Positions 16,134-22,613 of a stretch of DNA of 39,379 nt are shown here, in pieces (the first letter of the stretch is position 1; each line of letters opens with the position of its first letter). The DNA is taken from NCBI GenBank assembly GCA_902556285.1, contig CACDWD010000002.1:1-39379 (forward strand). The letters are read 5' to 3'. The position numbers and the translations under genes are program-made. Source of the stretch: an uncultured Pelagibacteraceae bacterium (GTDB taxonomy: Bacteria; Pseudomonadota; Alphaproteobacteria; Pelagibacterales; Pelagibacteraceae). The notes beneath the pieces were generated by a model. It was not told the origin of the DNA and made no database searches. It saw only the letters and a program-made list of their open reading frames with translations.

Positions 16134-17753
16134 ATGACTAGAGAATCAATGGAATATGATGTTGTAATCATTGGTGGAGGACCATCAGGATTATCAACCG
16201 CAATAAAGTTAAAACAATTAGATCCAAATATAAATGTTTGTTTATTAGAAAAAGCATCAGAGATTGGAGCTCATATTTTAAGTGGAAATGTATTTGAAAC
16301 TCGTGCACTAGATGAATTATTACCAAATTGGAGAGAATTAAATTCTCCAATCAAAACAAAAGTAACTAAAGAAAAATTTTTATTTTTAGGAAAAACTAAA
16401 TCTTTAAGTTGGCCAACTTGGCTACTACCTGCGGTACAACAAAATCATAAAAATTATATTATCAGTTTAGCAAATCTATGTAGATGGCTTGCTGAACAAG
16501 CTGAGAATTTAGGTGTAGAAATCTTTCCAGGATTTCCAGCAAGTGAAATTTTATATAACGAAGATGGGTCTGTCAAAGGTGTTGCAACTCAAGATATGGG
16601 TATAGATAAAGATGGAAATAAAAAAGATAGTTTTGAACCTGGTATTGAGCTTTTAGGCAAAGTAACTGTTTTTGCAGAAGGGTGCAGAGGTCATCTAGGA
16701 AAACAATTGATTGAAAAATTTGAACTAAATAAAGGTAAAGATCCTCAACAATATGGAATTGGTTTTAAAGAAATTTGGGAAATAGAGGATAAAAATCACG
16801 AGGAAGGCTTAGTTATGCATACAGCTGGATGGCCATTAGATAACAATACTTATGGCGGTAGTTTTATGTATCACGCAGAAAATAAACAAGTTTTTCTGGG
16901 TTATGTAATCGGTTTAGATTACAAAAATCCACACCTTTCTCCTTATGATGAATTTCAGAGATTTAAAACGCATCCAGCAATAAAAAAAATCATAGAGGGT
17001 GGAAAAAGGATTTCTTACGGGGCAAGAGCCCTAATTGAAGGTGGATTTCAAAGTTTACCAAAAATGTTTATGCCTGGAGCTTTAATGGTTGGATGTGATG
17101 CAGGAACTTTGAATATGCCAAAAATTAAAGGCTCTCATACAGCGATGAAAAGTGGGATGATTGCAGCTGAAACTATTGATGAACATTTAAAAGAAAACAA
17201 AGATTTATCCATTTATGAAAATAAATTTAAAAATAGTTGGTTACATAAAGAGCTTTATGAAGCTAGAAATGTAAAACCTAGTTTTAGCTGGGGGTTAATT
17301 TTAGGAATTATTTTTACAGGGATAGATCAAATTTTATTTAGAGGAAAACTTCCTTTTACCCTTAAACATAAACATGCTGATCATGAAACATTAAAACCTG
17401 CAAATCAAATGCCTAAAATAGAATATCCAAAATATGATAATGTAATTACTTTTGACAAAACAAGTTCAGTGTATTTAACAGGAACTAACCATGCAGAAAA
17501 TCAGCCGGTTCATTTAAAACTAAAAGATCCTGATTTACCAATCAATTATACTTTAGAAAAATTTGATGAACCTGCTCAAAGATATTGTCCTGCAGGGGTT
17601 TATGAAGTTCAAAAAGATAATGGTGTAAATAAATTTGTAATTAATTCTCAAAATTGTATCCATTGCAAAACATGTGATATTAAAGAACCTTCTCAAAATA
17701 TAACTTGGGTTACGCCAGAAGGAAGCGGTGGTCCAAGATATGGAAATATGTAA
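16134..17753 (+). CDS. Electron transfer flavoprotein-ubiquinone oxidoreductase
   Basis: At 539 aa this is a full-length ETF-QO. It has an FAD-binding Gly-Gly-Gly-Pro-Ser-Gly-Leu-Ser loop near residue 14-21, Ile-Gly-Ala-His-Ile-Leu-Ser-Gly, and the Cys-Pro-Ala-Gly-Val-Tyr-Glu segment. Near the C-terminus is the Cys-Ile-His-Cys-Lys-Thr-Cys-Asp cluster motif for the single [4Fe-4S] centre, followed by Gly-Ser-Gly-Gly-Pro-Arg-Tyr. It is membrane-associated and passes electrons from EtfAB to ubiquinone. An internal in-frame ATG lies 15 nt downstream of the chosen start, so the first five residues are uncertain. With etfBA and two demethylating dehydrogenases it completes an electron path. The stop abuts the minus-strand DUF2237 gene with no gap. 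Confidence 0.95.
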   Translation: MTRESMEYDVVIIGGGPSGLSTAIKLKQLDPNINVCLLEKASEIGAHILSGNVFETRALDELLPNWRELNSPIKTKVTKEKFLFLGKTKSLSWPTWLLPAVQQNHKNYIISLANLCRWLAEQAENLGVEIFPGFPASEILYNEDGSVKGVATQDMGIDKDGNKKDSFEPGIELLGKVTVFAEGCRGHLGKQLIEKFELNKGKDPQQYGIGFKEIWEIEDKNHEEGLVMHTAGWPLDNNTYGGSFMYHAENKQVFLGYVIGLDYKNPHLSPYDEFQRFKTHPAIKKIIEGGKRISYGARALIEGGFQSLPKMFMPGALMVGCDAGTLNMPKIKGSHTAMKSGMIAAETIDEHLKENKDLSIYENKFKNSWLHKELYEARNVKPSFSWGLILGIIFTGIDQILFRGKLPFTLKHKHADHETLKPANQMPKIEYPKYDNVITFDKTSSVYLTGTNHAENQPVHLKLKDPDLPINYTLEKFDEPAQRYCPAGVYEVQKDNGVNKFVINSQNCIHCKTCDIKEPSQNITWVTPEGSGGPRYGNM

Positions 17754-18128
17754 TTAAGATAAATCTATTGCAAACTTTTTTAAAGTTTCAATAGGTACAT
17801 ATTTAAGAGTGTTTTCGTGAGTTCTTTTCAAAAATATTGGACATCCTTTACCTGCTTCAACTGCTCTTGCATACCAACTAGCACACAAACACCATCCATC
17901 TCCATCTTTTAAACCTGGAAACCCAAATTCAGGATGTGGAGTAATTAAATCGTTACCTGCTTCTTTCATCCACTCTAAGCATTCGGTAGTAACTTTAGCA
18001 CAAACTGTATGAAGTCCATGATCATTCTCGTCAGTGTTACAACAACCATCACGAAACCAACCTGTCAAAGGATCATTTGAACATTCTTCTAGATCTTCAC
18101 CTAGAACATTTTTTTGTTTCTCACTCAT
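17754..18128 (-). CDS. DUF2237 family protein
   Basis: This 124-aa cytosolic protein is rich in Cys and Trp. Characteristic segments are Asn-Val-Leu-Gly-x-Asp-Leu-Glu, Pro-Leu-Thr-Gly-Trp-Phe-Arg-Asp-Gly-Cys-Cys, His-Thr-Val-Cys-Ala, Leu-Ile-Thr-Pro-His-Pro-Glu-Phe-Gly-Phe-Pro-Gly-Leu, and Trp-Cys-Leu-Cys-Ala-x-Arg/Trp. They match the conserved DUF2237 pattern. No reaction is known for the family. The invariant cysteines suggest metal binding or redox chemistry. It is the second gene after hisI, with stop and start directly adjacent, and converges on ETF-QO with zero spacing. Confidence 0.85.
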   Translation of the reverse strand: MSEKQKNVLGEDLEECSNDPLTGWFRDGCCNTDENDHGLHTVCAKVTTECLEWMKEAGNDLITPHPEFGFPGLKDGDGWCLCASWYARAVEAGKGCPIFLKRTHENTLKYVPIETLKKFAIDLS

Positions 18129-18596
18129 TTAAATTTTTGTAGGATTTGGTTGACCTTTATAAACTTCTTCAGGATCAAACTTTTTTTCTTTTTCAAGAAA
18201 TTCCATTTCAACTTTTCTTCCGTTTTCTATTGGTCCCATAGGAATAGATCTATAAAAACATGATCTATAACCAACATGACAACTAGCTCCATCACCGATA
18301 TCAACTGTTAACCATATTGAATCTTGATCATCATCAATTCTTATTTCAGTAACCTTTTGTGTAAAACCACTTGTTTTACCTTTGTGCCAGATAGCTTTTC
18401 TCGATCTACTAAAATAGTGTGCTTCTTTAGTTTCAATTGTCTTTTTAAGAGCTTCTATATTCATATATCCATGCATCAAAATATCCTTTGTTTTTGCACA
18501 CATAGTAATGACCGGGATTAACCCATCATTATCAAATTTTGGTGATAGAAGTTTCCCTTCTTCAATATCGTAGATATTTTCTCTTTTTTTGAACAT
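18129..18596 (-). CDS. hisI: Phosphoribosyl-AMP cyclohydrolase
   Basis: The 155-aa protein is a single-domain HisI, with no HisE domain fused. It would open the adenine ring of phosphoribosyl-AMP in histidine biosynthesis. Visible features are Met-His-Gly-Tyr-Met-Asn (41-46), Tyr-Phe-Ser-Arg-Ser-Arg (61-66), Trp-His-Lys-Gly-Lys-Thr-Ser-Gly (70-77), and the metal-binding aspartate cluster Asp88-Asp89-Asp90-x-Asp92. Cys106 and Cys113 sit in Ala-Ser-Cys-His and Ser-Cys-Phe. Many homologues read Asp-Cys-Asp in the cluster; here the middle residue is Asp. The C-terminal tail of about 35 residues is longer than in many bacteria. It shares a 77-nt divergent upstream region with folE. Confidence 0.93.
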   Translation of the reverse strand: MFKKRENIYDIEEGKLLSPKFDNDGLIPVITMCAKTKDILMHGYMNIEALKKTIETKEAHYFSRSRKAIWHKGKTSGFTQKVTEIRIDDDQDSIWLTVDIGDGASCHVGYRSCFYRSIPMGPIENGRKVEMEFLEKEKKFDPEEVYKGQPNPTKI

Positions 18597-18673
18597 ATGC
18601 GGTGACTATGTAGCACATATATGAATATATTAAATATTTTTAAATTGAAGTAATTACTGTATAAAAAAGCGCT

Positions 18674-19294
18674 ATGAAATTAGTAAAAGACACTGAAGAC
18701 AAAAATTTAGATACAAAGCAGGTTTCAGATAAAGAAGCTGAAGATGCTTTTAGAACTATCCTTTCTTGGATGGGCGAAGATCCAAGTAGAGAAGGTTTAT
18801 TAGAAACTCCTAAGAGAGTGGTAAAAGCTTTTAAAGAATATTTCAAGGGTTACAAAGAAGATCCGAATAAAATCTTAGACAAAACTTTTGGTGATGTTGA
18901 AGGTTATGATGACATGGTTGTTCAAAAAAATATTTCAGTGCAAAGTCATTGTGAACATCATATGGCTCCAATTATTGGAAAAGCACACGTAGCCTATATT
19001 CCAAAAGAAAGAGTTGTGGGATTAAGTAAGTTAGCAAGAGTAGTTGAAGTTTTCTCAAAAAGATTACAAACACAAGAGAGACTTACAATGCAGATAGCAA
19101 ACACTTTAATGGAATCATTAGATGCCAAAGGAGTTGCAGTAACTATTGATTCAACTCATCAGTGTATGACAATGAGAGGTATTAAAAAAGAACAAGCAAC
19201 TACCGTTACAAATTACTACTTAGGTCAATTTAAAGAAGATTTAAGTTATCAAAATAGATATTTACGATTTATCAGCACTAAGTTAAAAGACTAA
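18674..19294 (+). CDS. folE: GTP cyclohydrolase I
   Basis: This 206-aa enzyme converts GTP to 7,8-dihydroneopterin triphosphate, the entry step of tetrahydrofolate synthesis. The zinc site is complete: Cys93 and His96 in Ser-His-Cys-Glu-His-His, and Cys164 in Thr-His-Gln-Cys-Met. Gly-Leu-Ser-Lys and Gln-Glu-Arg-Leu-Thr segments that bind GTP are present. The N-terminal 20 residues are charged and variable, as is usual. It is the first gene of folE-acuI-lysR, one base before the acuI GTG. Folate supply is relevant to the two folate-dependent demethylases in this window, though the operon partners themselves are not folate genes. Confidence 0.95.
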   Translation: MKLVKDTEDKNLDTKQVSDKEAEDAFRTILSWMGEDPSREGLLETPKRVVKAFKEYFKGYKEDPNKILDKTFGDVEGYDDMVVQKNISVQSHCEHHMAPIIGKAHVAYIPKERVVGLSKLARVVEVFSKRLQTQERLTMQIANTLMESLDAKGVAVTIDSTHQCMTMRGIKKEQATTVTNYYLGQFKEDLSYQNRYLRFISTKLKD

Positions 19295-19295
19295 G

Positions 19296-20297
19296 GTGTC
19301 CGATCAATTCAAAGCAATAGTCCTTAACCAAGAAGGCGAAAACTTTTCCCGTGAAGTAAAATCTTTAGATAAAAGTTTCTTAAAACACGGAGATGTAACT
19401 GTAAAAGTAGATTATTCAGATTTAAATTTTAAAGATGGAATGATTCTAAAGAATGGAGGAAGATTAGTAAAAGAATATCCTCATATTCCAGGTATCGATT
19501 TTTCTGGAAAAGTTATTGAAAGTGATAATCCTAAATTTAATGAAGGTGATGATGTAATTCTAACTGGATTTAGAGTAGGGGAAGTTTTTTTTGGTGGGTT
19601 TTCACAAATTGCAAAAGTAAGTGGAGAATTTTTAGTAAAAAAACCAGATACTTTAACCAGCAAACAAGCAATGATTTTAGGAACAGCAGGTTTAACTTCT
19701 TTAATGAGTGCATTTGCTATTCAAGCAAGAGAAAGTATTTTGTTAGGAGAAAAAGTTAATGATGTTTTGGTAACTGGTGCAACTGGTGGAGTTGGTAGTT
19801 TAGCAGTTATGGCTTTAACAAAATTAGGTTACAACGTTACTGCAGTAACAGGAAAAGATTCTAAGTTAGACTATTTAAAATCATTAGGTGCTAAAAACAT
19901 TATAAATAGGGCTGAATTTGATAAAGATCCAAGACCAATAGATAAAGGTTTATGGGATGGAGTAGTTGATACTGTGGGTGGAAAAATTTTAGCAAACGCA
20001 ATAGCTCAAACAAAATCAAATGGAATTATAGCAGTTTGTGGAAATGCAAATAGTAATGAGCTTAACACAAATTTACTTCCGTTTATGTTAAGAGGTATTA
20101 AAGTTTGGGGAATGGACTCTGCTAATTGTAGCATAAAGAGAAGAGAATTTATTTGGGGAGAGGCATCTAAATTAATTGATTTTGATTTAATTGAAAAATC
20201 AGTTTTAACTGTTAGTTTGGAGGAATTAGTTGAAACTTATCCAAAAATTTTAAAAGGTGAAATTGCAGGAAGAGTATTAGTTGATTTAAATAAATAA
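19296..20297 (+). CDS. acuI: Acryloyl-CoA reductase, AcuI/YhdH-type MDR oxidoreductase
   Basis: The 333-aa zinc-independent medium-chain reductase has the AcuI signatures: Pro-Gly-Ile-Asp-Phe-Ser-Gly (about 65-71), Thr-Gly-Phe-Arg-Val-Gly-Glu, Gly-Gly-Phe-Ser-Gln-x-Ala, Gly-Thr-Ala-Gly-Leu-Thr, the NADPH loop Thr-Gly-Ala-Thr-Gly-Gly-Val-Gly, and a late Trp-Gly-Met-Asp-Ser. AcuI reduces toxic acryloyl-CoA to propionyl-CoA with NADPH and is a common DMSP-catabolism partner. The start is GTG two nt after the folE stop. The lysR gene overlaps its stop (TAATG). Together with the DddP-like gene it suggests DMSP cleavage with acrylate assimilation, though AcuI-type enzymes also occur without lyases. 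Confidence 0.88.
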   Translation: MSDQFKAIVLNQEGENFSREVKSLDKSFLKHGDVTVKVDYSDLNFKDGMILKNGGRLVKEYPHIPGIDFSGKVIESDNPKFNEGDDVILTGFRVGEVFFGGFSQIAKVSGEFLVKKPDTLTSKQAMILGTAGLTSLMSAFAIQARESILLGEKVNDVLVTGATGGVGSLAVMALTKLGYNVTAVTGKDSKLDYLKSLGAKNIINRAEFDKDPRPIDKGLWDGVVDTVGGKILANAIAQTKSNGIIAVCGNANSNELNTNLLPFMLRGIKVWGMDSANCSIKRREFIWGEASKLIDFDLIEKSVLTVSLEELVETYPKILKGEIAGRVLVDLNK

Positions 20298-21184
20298 TGG
20301 ATTGGGATAAATTAAAAATTTTTCATGCTGTAGCAGAAGCTGGTAGTTTTACAAACGCTACTGTTAACTTAAATCTTAGTCAATCAGCTATTAGTAGACA
20401 AATTCAATCATTAGAACAAGATTTAAAAGTACAATTATTTGAAAGACACGCAAGAGGATTAACACTTACAGAAAATGGAGAATATGTCTTCAAAACAGCC
20501 CATGAAGTAATAAGCAAACTAAAAGAAGTTGAAACATCTTTAGGAGACCAAAAAAGTAAGCCAACAGGTAAATTAACAATTACTACTGTTAGAAGTTTTG
20601 GAACTCACTGGTTAACACCAAGAATTCAAGAGTTTATGGGACTTAACCCTGAAATTGAAATCGAATTAGTTTTTGATGACAAAGAATTAGATTTAAGTAC
20701 TCGACAAGCTGATATTGGGATTTTTATGAGAAGACCAAAACAGCTTAATTATATTCAAAAAAAATTAGTTGATATTAAGTACTATATTTATGGATCAAAT
20801 AAGTACTTAGAAAAAAATGGGATGCCAAAAACAATAGGAGACTTAAATAAACATAAATTTATTTCTTTTGGAAAAGGTGCTCCTTCACCAGTTTATAACC
20901 CTGATTGGGCATTAAAAATTGGAATGCATGATGGAAAGAAAAGAAAAACAATAATGAAAGTAAATAGTGTTATGGGATTATTGTTGGCAGTTGAGTCGGG
21001 TGTAGGATTAGCTGCACTTCCAGAATATCTAGTATCAAATTCTAATAACGTTATTAAAGTGCTTCCAAAAGTAGAGGGACCAATAACGGAAGCTCACTTT
21101 GTTTACCCACAATCGTTAAAAAACACTGCTAGAGTTCAAGCTTTCAGAAATTTCTTATTCAGTAAAATTGGCGACTGGAAATAA
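20297..21184 (+). CDS. LysR-family transcriptional regulator
   Basis: The 295-aa protein has an N-terminal winged helix-turn-helix. Its Phe-His-Ala-Val-Ala-Glu-Ala-Gly-Ser-Phe start, Leu-Ser-Gln-Ser-Ala-Ile-Ser-Arg-Gln-Ile recognition helix (about 28-37) and Leu-Phe-Glu-Arg wing are all present. A periplasmic-binding-like effector domain with Val-Arg-Ser-Phe-Gly and a late Gly-Val-Gly-Leu-Ala-Ala-Leu-Pro follows. It is coupled to acuI by a one-base overlap, so a plausible role is acrylate- or DMSP-responsive control of this operon. That target is inference, since LysR regulators are more often divergent from their targets. No hairpin terminator is evident after its stop. Confidence 0.9.
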   Translation: MDWDKLKIFHAVAEAGSFTNATVNLNLSQSAISRQIQSLEQDLKVQLFERHARGLTLTENGEYVFKTAHEVISKLKEVETSLGDQKSKPTGKLTITTVRSFGTHWLTPRIQEFMGLNPEIEIELVFDDKELDLSTRQADIGIFMRRPKQLNYIQKKLVDIKYYIYGSNKYLEKNGMPKTIGDLNKHKFISFGKGAPSPVYNPDWALKIGMHDGKKRKTIMKVNSVMGLLLAVESGVGLAALPEYLVSNSNNVIKVLPKVEGPITEAHFVYPQSLKNTARVQAFRNFLFSKIGDWK

Positions 21185-21242
21185 AAATACCCTCTATAAA
21201 TAATATCAAATAATCCTTGTATTCTGCGACAAAATATGCGAT

Positions 21243-21273
21243 TGATAATCATTCGCATTGAGAATAATTCTCA
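21243..21273 (+). promoter_or_regulatory. Two adjacent Fur-like operators upstream of the iron operon
   Basis: Two 15-bp 7-1-7 inverted repeats lie 16 bp apart, centre to centre. The first, TGATAATCATTCGCA at 21243-21257, matches 12 of 14 positions of the enterobacterial Fur consensus half-sites. The second, TGAGAATAATTCTCA at 21259-21273, is a perfect palindrome around one central base and also matches 12 of 14. A 9-bp direct repeat, TCATTCGCA, occurs at 21249-21257 and 21271-21279, extending a third partial site. GATAAT at 21244-21249 could serve as a -10 box, which would place the promoter under the operator. The array ends about 28-35 nt before the ferric-binding-protein start. Iron-responsive repression is inferred. 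Confidence 0.75.
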
Positions 21274-21307
21274 TTCGCAAATCAATTAGGGTAAAGAAAA
21301 GGATACA

Positions 21308-22336
21308 ATGAAAAAAGTAACAATAATAAGTTTATTTGTTTCTTTAATAGTCTCGTCTTTTGCGATCGCAAATGAAGTAAATATCTTCAATGCAAGACAC
21401 TACAAAGCAGATAATGAGCTTTATAGCAAATTTACCAACAAAACTGGAATCAAAGTAAACCTGATTAATGGAAAGGCCAGTGCATTAGAAAAAAGAATGA
21501 TTGAAGAAGGCACAGATTCTTCAGCTGATCTTTATATTACTGCTGATGCTGGAAGATGTGGAGCTTTCAAGGCTAAAGGAATGACTCAAAGTGGTTTGGT
21601 GTCTCCAATAATTAAATCTTCTGTTCCAAAAAATTTTAGAACTACACACTGGGTAGGAGTAGCAAAAAGAGCAAGAATAATTTACTATTCACCAGAAAGA
21701 GTTAGTGGTGCTGAATTATCAGGATTAACATATGAAGGTCTAGCTGATCCAAAATGGAAAGGTAGATTAGTAATTAGAAAATCAAGTAACATTTATAACA
21801 AGTCACTTGTAGCTTCATTAATTGAAAATAATGGAAAGAAAGCTGCTGCTGAATGGTCTAAAGGAGTTGTTTCTAACATGGCAAGAACACCAAAAGGAAA
21901 TGACAGAGCTCAAATTATGGCAGTTGCAGCTGGAGAAGCTGATATTGCTGTAGCAAATACTTATTACTTGGCACTTATGCTATCTGGTAATAAAGGAGCA
22001 GAACAACAAGAAGCTGCTAAAAAAGTTAAGGCATTTTTTCCTAATCAAAATGATAGAGGAACACACATGAATATTAGTTGTGCAGCTTTAGTTAAAGGAG
22101 CTCCTAATAAGGCAAATGCTATCGCTCTTGTTGACTTTTTATTATCACCAGAGGCTCAGGAACATTTTACAAATAATACTTTTGAGTTTCCAATGATAGC
22201 TGGGGTATCTCCAAATCCATTAGTAGTGAATAATTTAGGATTAGATTTTAAACAAGATTTAACAACTAAAGTTTCAAGCTATGGAAAAAATCAAGCTGCT
22301 GCATTAGAGGTAATGACAGCTGCTGGATGGAAGTAA
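21308..22336 (+). CDS. fbpA: Ferric iron ABC transporter, periplasmic binding protein (FbpA/AfuA type)
   Basis: The 342-aa protein has a signal peptide (Lys-Lys, then a hydrophobic run to about residue 21, Ala-Ile-Ala cut). The mature start Val-Asn-Ile-Phe-Asn-Ala-Arg-His-Tyr is typical of FbpA-like ferric-binding proteins, with His31 a likely iron ligand. The paired iron-ligand tyrosines are Tyr218-Tyr219 in Ala-Asn-Thr-Tyr-Tyr. Cys83 and a later cysteine may form a disulfide as in FutA-like proteins. It would capture Fe3+ in the periplasm for the permease and ATPase encoded downstream. The homologous binding protein in Ca. Pelagibacter ubique is reported as strongly iron-responsive. The Fur-like operators upstream fit this. 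A TTAGGG/AAAGGA-rich leader supplies the ribosome site. Confidence 0.92.
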   Translation: MKKVTIISLFVSLIVSSFAIANEVNIFNARHYKADNELYSKFTNKTGIKVNLINGKASALEKRMIEEGTDSSADLYITADAGRCGAFKAKGMTQSGLVSPIIKSSVPKNFRTTHWVGVAKRARIIYYSPERVSGAELSGLTYEGLADPKWKGRLVIRKSSNIYNKSLVASLIENNGKKAAAEWSKGVVSNMARTPKGNDRAQIMAVAAGEADIAVANTYYLALMLSGNKGAEQQEAAKKVKAFFPNQNDRGTHMNISCAALVKGAPNKANAIALVDFLLSPEAQEHFTNNTFEFPMIAGVSPNPLVVNNLGLDFKQDLTTKVSSYGKNQAAALEVMTAAGWK

Positions 22337-22343
22337 GGAAAAA

Positions 22344-22538
22344 GTGAGAAAAAATTTATTTAATTTTAATTTAGACATTTCTCCAGGCAACAATGGTTCT
22401 CCAGAGAGTCAGATAACTTGTGAGCCATGCTTGTCACAATGTGAAAAAATTAAAAAAAAAATAAATAATAGAAAATTATCTGAGATCGAAAATGATGATA
22501 TTGATCGTGTCATTAATGTTTTTGATCTAAAAAGTTAA
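22344..22538 (+). CDS. Small three-cysteine protein inside the iron operon, unknown
   Basis: A GTG start at 22344 has an AAGGAA ribosome site 4-9 nt upstream, starting in the stop region of the binding-protein gene. The 64-aa product has no signal peptide or membrane segment. It contains Cys26-x2-Cys29-x3-Cys33 in a Cys-Glu-Pro-Cys-Leu-Ser-Gln-Cys stretch, then a lysine-rich helix and an acidic C-terminal region. I recognise no family. Position between the periplasmic binding protein and the permease suggests a cytosolic metal- or cluster-linked accessory factor, or an iron-sensing small protein. This is inferred only from context and cysteines. A strong hairpin follows 9 nt after its stop. 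Confidence 0.55.
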   Translation: MRKNLFNFNLDISPGNNGSPESQITCEPCLSQCEKIKKKINNRKLSEIENDDIDRVINVFDLKS

Positions 22539-22546
22539 TTTTCAAA

Positions 22547-22597
22547 AAGTGAACATAACTCAATAGTTATTTACCCTACTATTGATTATGTTCACTT
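22547..22597 (+). other. Strong intra-operon stem-loop between binding-protein and permease genes
   Basis: The arms AAGTGAACATAACTCAATAG (22547-22566) and CTATTGATTATGTTCACTT (22579-22597) are complementary over 19 bp with one bulged C, closing a 12-nt loop. No U-run follows; the next bases are GAATAAAAGGG, which hold the permease ribosome site. It is therefore more likely a processing or stabilising element, or a leaky attenuator, than a classic Rho-independent terminator. Such hairpins commonly keep binding-protein mRNA more abundant than permease mRNA in ABC operons. Confidence 0.7.
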
Positions 22598-22613
22598 GAA
22601 TAAAAGGGTAAAA

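Noticed and set aside
18597-18673. Clear promoters for the divergent hisI/folE pair
   Set aside because: Promoters must be here, but no -35/-10 pair with proper spacing stands out from the AT-rich background on either strand.
22596-22613. TTG start that would extend the iron permease by six residues
   Set aside because: The TTG lies at the end of the hairpin arm without a ribosome site, while the ATG at 22614 has AAAAGGG at the right distance.
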